DNA of 64,000 bases. Source: Nitrospira defluvii. Its GTDB lineage: Bacteria > Nitrospirota > Nitrospiria > Nitrospirales > Nitrospiraceae. A program made the translations under genes and the position numbers. The DNA lies in contig NZ_CAJNBJ010000008.1 in NCBI RefSeq assembly GCF_905220995.1, positions 1-64,000 of the forward strand, in the 5' to 3' direction. Shown here piece after piece: positions 59,564-64,000 of the stretch (within the stretch, counting starts at the first letter, position 1; every line of letters starts with the position of its first letter). Under the pieces are notes generated by a model. The model did not search any database, had not been told where the DNA came from, and saw only the letters and a list, made by a program, of their open reading frames with translations.

Positions 59564-61011
59564 AAGGGCTCAGGGTGCTCATTGTCGATGACGAACCGTT
59601 GATGCGACTGTCCATGCTCGATGCCTTGGAGGGGGTGGGGTGTGAGGTCGCGGCAGCGGCAACCGGGACTGAGGGGGTGACGATACTCGGTACGCGTCAG
59701 TTTGATGTGGTAATCACGGACTTGCGTCTCCCCGGCGCCGACGGGCTGACAATCCTCAAGGTCTGTAAGGAACGGAGCGCGACGACGGAGGTCATTTTGA
59801 TCACGGCGCATGCGTCGGTCGATACGGCGGTCGGTGCCATCAAGCTTGGGGCCTATGATTACATCACCAAGCCTTTTCAGATGGATGAGTTGCTGCTGAT
59901 CGTCGAACGGGTCGGAAAAATCATCGGGCTGCGCCGGGAAAACCTTGAGCTGAAGGAAGTGTTGGAAGATCGATTCAGCTTCGGCGGCATCCATGGTTGC
60001 CATCAGCACATGCGGGCCTTGTTGGAGCGCCTGAAGGTGGTGGCGGCAACCGAGTCTTCTGTGTCCATCGTCGGGGAGCGTGGAACGGGGAAGGAATTGG
60101 TGGCGCATACCATCCATTTGAACAGTCCGCGGCGAGATCAGCCGCTGATCAAGATAGGGTGCGGGGACCTTCCTGAGAGGCTGTTGGAAGCGGAACTGTT
60201 CGGGCATGAAAAGGGGGCGTTTCCCGGTGCGCTACGCCAGCGGCGAGGTCGGTTCGAACTGGCACACAAAGGCACGCTGCTGTTGGACGATATCGACGCG
60301 CTGTCCCCTCATGCCCAGAAACAGGTATGGCAAGTGCTGCAGGAGCGAAAGTGTGTGCGTCTCGGCGGACGAGAACCGTTGGAGATCGATGTGCGTATCC
60401 TCTGTGCGTCGCAACAGGACTTGAGAGAGGCTGTGGCTCAGGGGCGATTTCTGCCGGATCTCGGTGACTATCTGACGACTGTCCAACTCGTCGTGCCGCC
60501 CTTACGGGAGCGCCGGGACGACGTGCTTGTCATTGCCGAGCATCTCCTGGAGACGAGCGCGACGACGCTCCATAAGTCGCTCAAAGGATTTTCGCAGTCG
60601 AGTCGGGATTTGCTGATGCGGTACTCGTTCCCAGGCAACGTTCAGGAATTGAAGCGGATGGTCGATCGTGCTGTCGCCTCGGGACGAAATGGAGAACCCC
60701 TCCAGCCTTGGGATCTCTGTGGCTTCCAAACCTGTCCTTTTCTTGGGGGCGCACCTCAACCCACATGCGGGTTTTGCACCGAAGGATTGGTTGAGAAGTC
60801 CGAAAAGGTCGAAATGACGACACTCGCGACACTGGCCGCTGCGCGGGAGGCCTTTGAGCGGGATTACATTCTTGCCGTGTTACAGCAGGTGGATGGGAGT
60901 CGAACGAGTGCCGCTGCGCTACTCGGGCTCTCTAGAAAGGCGCTCTGGGATAAGTGCAAGCGATATGGAATCTCCTCCACCAAGTGTGAGGCGGAGGAGG
61001 GGGAGGAGTAG
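59560..61011 (+). CDS. NtrC-family response regulator
   Basis: A 483-residue regulator with a receiver domain (phosphoacceptor D54 in VVITDLRLPGADG, conserved Lys in YITKPF), an AAA+ sigma54-interaction domain (Walker A GERGTGKE; loop GAFPGA instead of GAFTGA; Walker B GTLLLDDIDAL) and a Fis-type helix-turn-helix (SAAALLGLSRKALWDKCKRY). A cysteine-rich insert (CGFQTCPFLGG...CGFC, about residues 387-408) between the AAA+ and DNA-binding parts is unusual and could bind metal. GTG start overlapping the kinase stop (GTGA). The altered GAFTGA loop raises doubt about sigma54 activation. Confidence 0.92.
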   Translation: MKGLRVLIVDDEPLMRLSMLDALEGVGCEVAAAATGTEGVTILGTRQFDVVITDLRLPGADGLTILKVCKERSATTEVILITAHASVDTAVGAIKLGAYDYITKPFQMDELLLIVERVGKIIGLRRENLELKEVLEDRFSFGGIHGCHQHMRALLERLKVVAATESSVSIVGERGTGKELVAHTIHLNSPRRDQPLIKIGCGDLPERLLEAELFGHEKGAFPGALRQRRGRFELAHKGTLLLDDIDALSPHAQKQVWQVLQERKCVRLGGREPLEIDVRILCASQQDLREAVAQGRFLPDLGDYLTTVQLVVPPLRERRDDVLVIAEHLLETSATTLHKSLKGFSQSSRDLLMRYSFPGNVQELKRMVDRAVASGRNGEPLQPWDLCGFQTCPFLGGAPQPTCGFCTEGLVEKSEKVEMTTLATLAAAREAFERDYILAVLQQVDGSRTSAAALLGLSRKALWDKCKRYGISSTKCEAEEGEE

Positions 61012-61012
61012 T

Positions 61013-62119
61013 CTATTCTTCGGGCTCGGGACCGCCTTCCCACAGTTTCACGGTGCGATCCCAGGAGGCGCTGGCCAAACGCAATCCGTCGGGTGAGAGG
61101 GCGATGCCGCGCACGGGGCCGGTATGGGTCTTGTCGGTTCGGAAGTTGCGGCCTGTGGCGATGTCCCAGAATCGAATGGTGCTGTCGTCGCCGGCACTGA
61201 TGAGCACTTTCCCATCAGGCGACACCGCAAGGGCGCGCACCCAGCCGTTATGCCCGCGCACCACGCGGATTTCGTTCATCGTGGGCATCTCAAAGAAACG
61301 AATCGTATTGTCGCGGCTGCCGGTGATCAGGATCTTGCCGTCGGGGGTGAATGTCATGGCGCCGATCCAAAACTCCATCGGCTTCTGGAATCCTCCGTCG
61401 TCTTCGATGAAGAAGCCGCGGGTCTCCGTCGAGTCTTCGGCGGTCTCTTCCCAATGGCCGTTGTGGAGAATCTTCTCCTCTCCGCTCGGCAGCACTTCCC
61501 AGATCCGGATTTTGCCGATGTCAGACCCGCTGGCGAGGTGAACGCCGTCCGGAGAGAAGGCCACGCACACCGACCAATGATGGTCATATTGGTCTTTGCC
61601 CAAGAGGGTCATGAGGTCGGTCCCGGTCGTGACCTCCCAAATTTTGATGTCTTTGTTGTGGCTGCCTCGCGCCAGCATGAGACCGTCCGGGGATAGCGAC
61701 AAACTGCAGACATTGTGATCGTAGCGCGTAAATAGAAGTTTCGTGGGTTCACCTGTTTTCGCATTCCAGAGGCGGATGGTGCGATCTTCGCTGCCCGAGG
61801 CTAAGGTGCGGCCGTCCGGCGTGAACACCAGCGCACGAATGTCGGCGGTGTGTCCGCGCAATGAACGCAACAGTCGTCCCGTTTCAATATCCCAGACGCG
61901 GACGTACCGATCCACGCCGCCGCTCACAATCGTTTGGCCGTCTGGAGCATAGGCGACGGACCAGACGCCGTGCGAATGGCCGCGGAAGGTTTTGAGTTCC
62001 CGCAAGCCCGTTTTCCAATACGCCAAATGGTCGATGGCCGGTGATTCTGATTGCCCTCCCTGAGGGTTCGCTGGTGTGGCGGAAGGAATCGTGAAGGGCG
62101 CGCTCGTCTGATTGCTCAT
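61013..62119 (-). CDS. WD40-repeat protein
   Basis: A 368-residue protein forming a seven-bladed propeller. Repeats such as HSHGVWSVAYAPDGQTIVSG, HTADIRALVFTPDGRTLASG and HTGPVRGIALSPDGLRLASA recur about every 42-55 residues. A 30-residue Ser/Pro-rich start has no signal peptide, so it is probably cytoplasmic. ATG 62119. A blade near the middle carries a longer acidic insert. Its stop lies one base from the response-regulator stop on the other strand. Propellers bind proteins; partner unknown. Confidence 0.9.
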   Translation of the reverse strand: MSNQTSAPFTIPSATPANPQGGQSESPAIDHLAYWKTGLRELKTFRGHSHGVWSVAYAPDGQTIVSGGVDRYVRVWDIETGRLLRSLRGHTADIRALVFTPDGRTLASGSEDRTIRLWNAKTGEPTKLLFTRYDHNVCSLSLSPDGLMLARGSHNKDIKIWEVTTGTDLMTLLGKDQYDHHWSVCVAFSPDGVHLASGSDIGKIRIWEVLPSGEEKILHNGHWEETAEDSTETRGFFIEDDGGFQKPMEFWIGAMTFTPDGKILITGSRDNTIRFFEMPTMNEIRVVRGHNGWVRALAVSPDGKVLISAGDDSTIRFWDIATGRNFRTDKTHTGPVRGIALSPDGLRLASASWDRTVKLWEGGPEPEE

Positions 62120-62185
62120 AAAAAATCTGTGCCTCGTGCCTGTTCTGCGCGGAGGCCTGTATGGCCTCGAGCGACCCTCTGCGGT

Positions 62186-62215
62186 TTGCAAAAATCGCCG
62201 AGGGGTTTGTATAAT
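62186..62215 (+). promoter_or_regulatory. Sigma70-type promoter for the HExxH/polyferredoxin pair
   Basis: TTGCAA, an 18-base spacer and a perfect TATAAT; the bases before it (TTTG) resemble an extended -10. About 95 bases of leader to the ATG at 62318. Confidence 0.6.
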
Positions 62216-62317
62216 CGGCGGTCGATTCAACGATCGTAAGAGAACGACTGTAAGCAAGTCAAGCACAGCGCTCACGCGGATTTCACCCCTTCACCGCAGC
62301 CAAACATGTGAGGACTT

Positions 62318-63349
62318 ATGACGACCGGAGTGGAAGTATCAAAGCCGTCGATGGAGATCCGTTTTCAGCCGGCCTTACTGCAGGAAGTCATTGACTCCTT
62401 CATTGAAAAGACGGAACGGGAAGGGGATCCGACCTACTACAAAGAGTTTCACGAACTGGCGGATCCGATCTACGAAAAATTCACGTTGGATGATCGCGAG
62501 GCCGAGTTCAAGAAGCTCTATCAGTATTTGTTCGGTATCTGGGGCTTCTCCGATATCATCCGCGACGCCTTCAATGAGTTCCCTGAGCTCAAGGCCCGGG
62601 TCGGCATCGTGCTGGTCAAGGGTGTGCTCAAGGAAGATCAGGAAGGGGTCGATGTGCTTCGGAAGTGGGGGTCCGTCGAACACGATCTCGCGAAACAATT
62701 CGAGGAAAAGGGACTGAAGGGTGTCGGCATCAAGCTGATCCCGCGACGGTTTTACGATCCCGCCTTGACTCGGTATTGTCGTCACGAACTCATGCATATC
62801 AACGATATGCTGGATCCGGCCTTTGGGTATGATCCCGACACCAGGGTCGGACAGAATCCCGGTGAAGAGACGCTCATTTTGCACCGCTACCGCATTCTCT
62901 GGAACATCAGCGTCGACAGTCGCTTGATCGCCGCCGGGAAAGAACCGATGCTGCAGAAGGAGGATCGCTTTAAGGAGTTCCGCTCCTGGTATCGCAAAAT
63001 TCCACCGGCTCAGTTGAAATCGGTGTTCGAGGGGTTGTGGCAGACGAGCTACTTTACCCATTCGGAACTGGTGGAGATGGCAACTGACACCCTTCGCATT
63101 CTGGATCGCGCAGTGGATGTCGAGGGAGGAGAAATCCCTGAGACACAAAACAAGGTCATGTTGATGCCGGGCTTTCCTTGTCCCTTGTGCCGGTTTCCGA
63201 CGTACACCTGGGTGGAAGACTTGGAGACGAAGCTCGAAGGGTACATTCTGGACTTTATTCGTGAGAACCACCCGGGTTGGGATGTCGAGTATGGTGCCTG
63301 TGATCGTTGCGTAGAAGTCTATAAACTGCGGGCAGACGGTGTGATGTAG
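62318..63349 (+). CDS. Unknown HExxH/CxxC protein
   Basis: A 343-residue soluble protein I do not recognise by name. It has H156-E-L-M-H160 (YCRHELMHINDML), a possible metal site, and a C-terminal zinc-knuckle pair (CPLC near residue 287, CDRC near 328). Long charged helices occupy the N-terminal half. It ends at 63349 and is followed at once by a polyferredoxin gene, so the two are cotranscribed and probably cooperate. No signal peptide. Either a peptidase-like or an iron/zinc-binding protein is possible. Confidence 0.75.
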   Translation: MTTGVEVSKPSMEIRFQPALLQEVIDSFIEKTEREGDPTYYKEFHELADPIYEKFTLDDREAEFKKLYQYLFGIWGFSDIIRDAFNEFPELKARVGIVLVKGVLKEDQEGVDVLRKWGSVEHDLAKQFEEKGLKGVGIKLIPRRFYDPALTRYCRHELMHINDMLDPAFGYDPDTRVGQNPGEETLILHRYRILWNISVDSRLIAAGKEPMLQKEDRFKEFRSWYRKIPPAQLKSVFEGLWQTSYFTHSELVEMATDTLRILDRAVDVEGGEIPETQNKVMLMPGFPCPLCRFPTYTWVEDLETKLEGYILDFIRENHPGWDVEYGACDRCVEVYKLRADGVM

Positions 63350-63361
63350 GTGGAGCGCAGC

Positions 63362-63967
63362 GTGGCTGGTGATCCTAAGTATGGGCGTCGGGATTTTCTG
63401 AAAGACTCCGTGGTCTCGGTGGCCAAGGCTGCGAGGGAGTTTTCGCTCCACAAGGATGCGCCCCGCGAGCAGCCGGTTGCCCCTGTCCGGACCGACTGGT
63501 TGCGTCCCCCGGGTGCCGTCGCGGAAGCGGCGTTTCTTGAGCGCTGCACACGTTGCAGCGATTGCATCAAGGCTTGCCCTCCCGGCGCGATCGTCAGTGA
63601 TCTCGCCAACGGCACGCCGGTGATTTTTGCTGATCAGGTAGCTTGTGAGCTCTGTGAAGATTTTCCTTGTATTGCCGCCTGTGCGACGGAGGCCTTGCTG
63701 CCGGTGGCCGATTCCTTCGAGGTCCGGATGGGCCTCGCGTCCGTGTCGCACCGATCGTGTACGGCGGGGCAGGGGTGCCATGCTTGCGTGTCGAAGTGTC
63801 CGGTAGAGGCATTGTCCATGGACTTCCATGCGCTGCGTCTCGTCGTCGAGCACGAACGCTGCGTCGGATGCGGCATGTGCGAGCAAATTTGTAAGACGGT
63901 CAACGACCGCATCGCCGTCAAGGTGACGCCGGCGAGAAACTTGTCTGCCGGCAGTATCAGCCTCTAA
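63362..63967 (+). CDS. NapG/NapF-like polyferredoxin
   Basis: A 201-residue protein with four [4Fe-4S] motifs: CTRCSDCIKACP, CELCEDFPCIAACA, CTAGQGCHACVSKCP and CVGCGMCEQICK. An N-terminal GRRDFLKDS resembles a Tat signal, as in NapG, but no full hydrophobic stretch follows. It would pass electrons, possibly to the HExxH protein. The GTG at 63362 has GGTGGAG six bases upstream; another GTG at 63350, directly after the previous stop, lacks a ribosome site. The window ends 33 bases after the stop. Confidence 0.85.
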   Translation: MAGDPKYGRRDFLKDSVVSVAKAAREFSLHKDAPREQPVAPVRTDWLRPPGAVAEAAFLERCTRCSDCIKACPPGAIVSDLANGTPVIFADQVACELCEDFPCIAACATEALLPVADSFEVRMGLASVSHRSCTAGQGCHACVSKCPVEALSMDFHALRLVVEHERCVGCGMCEQICKTVNDRIAVKVTPARNLSAGSISL

Positions 63968-64000
63968 TATGAGTGTCTGTTTAGGTAGGGAAGAGACGTC

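Noticed and set aside
62375-63886. 503-codon minus-strand frame opposite the HExxH and ferredoxin genes
   Set aside because: It spans two genes with clear metal motifs on the plus strand, and its own product has no domain signature.
1-64000. tRNA, rRNA, CRISPR arrays, insertion sequences, prophage
   Set aside because: Looked for cloverleaf-like, repeat-spacer and transposase features while reading; none was convincing. A covariance-model scan would be decisive for RNAs.

Overview
The window looks like chromosomal DNA of a Nitrospira-type nitrite-oxidising (or comammox) bacterium. The evidence is indirect. It has moderately high GC, long stretches of respiratory genes, two cytochrome bd-like membrane proteins without a CydB partner, multihaem and EB_dh-type c cytochromes, a very large multicopper oxidase and many cupredoxin-like periplasmic proteins. 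I saw no rRNA, tRNA, CRISPR array, transposase or phage gene. Assignments come from reading motifs and comparing with families known to me; no database search was run.

Layout. 1-4782 (minus strand) is a cell-surface or lipid-modification operon: serine acetyltransferase-like protein, FkbH-type HAD protein, MaoC-SDR fusion, acyl carrier protein, and the start of a Wzt-like ABC ATPase that runs off the left edge. 5544-7837 holds an RNA-binding RRM protein and two secreted proteins. 8027-15058 is a tightly overlapped leftward operon: a sigma54-type activator, a small membrane protein, a DevC/DevA/DevB-like ABC exporter and a TolC/NodT-like outer-membrane factor. A 14-bp palindrome is repeated at both ends of the activator gene. 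15088-22778 carries an NFACT protein, a small zinc ribbon, an HExxH protein, two secreted proteins and a KimA-like potassium transporter.

23141-48426 is the centre of interest: about 25 kb, almost entirely on the plus strand, devoted to periplasmic and membrane electron transfer. It starts with a 1621-residue protein made of three multicopper-oxidase-like modules. Three paralogous cupredoxin proteins follow, with a LolA-like protein and a HEAT-repeat protein. Next come a BchU/CrtF-type methyltransferase, a DUF420 assembly protein, a PCP_red-domain protein, an unknown membrane protein and bd-like protein 1. After these are DUF3047 and glycine-rich membrane proteins and two formylglycine-enzyme-fold proteins without catalytic cysteines. 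The last part has three tiny single-helix proteins (two of them directly upstream of bd-like protein 2), bd-like protein 2, a membrane dihaem cytochrome c, a membrane monohaem cytochrome c and a dihaem c/EB_dh fusion, closed by a strong terminator. I read the last block as the structural genes of an unconventional terminal oxidase or quinol:cytochrome complex, and the middle block as its paralogue plus assembly factors.

48515-56310 is mostly housekeeping: mobA, a family-9 glycosyltransferase, argS, tgt, yajC, secD and secF. A possible small gene lies between secD and secF. 56387-61011 is a PAS-rich histidine kinase overlapping an NtrC-type response regulator. It ends one base from a convergent WD40-repeat gene. 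The right end has an HExxH/zinc-knuckle protein followed by a NapG-like polyferredoxin.
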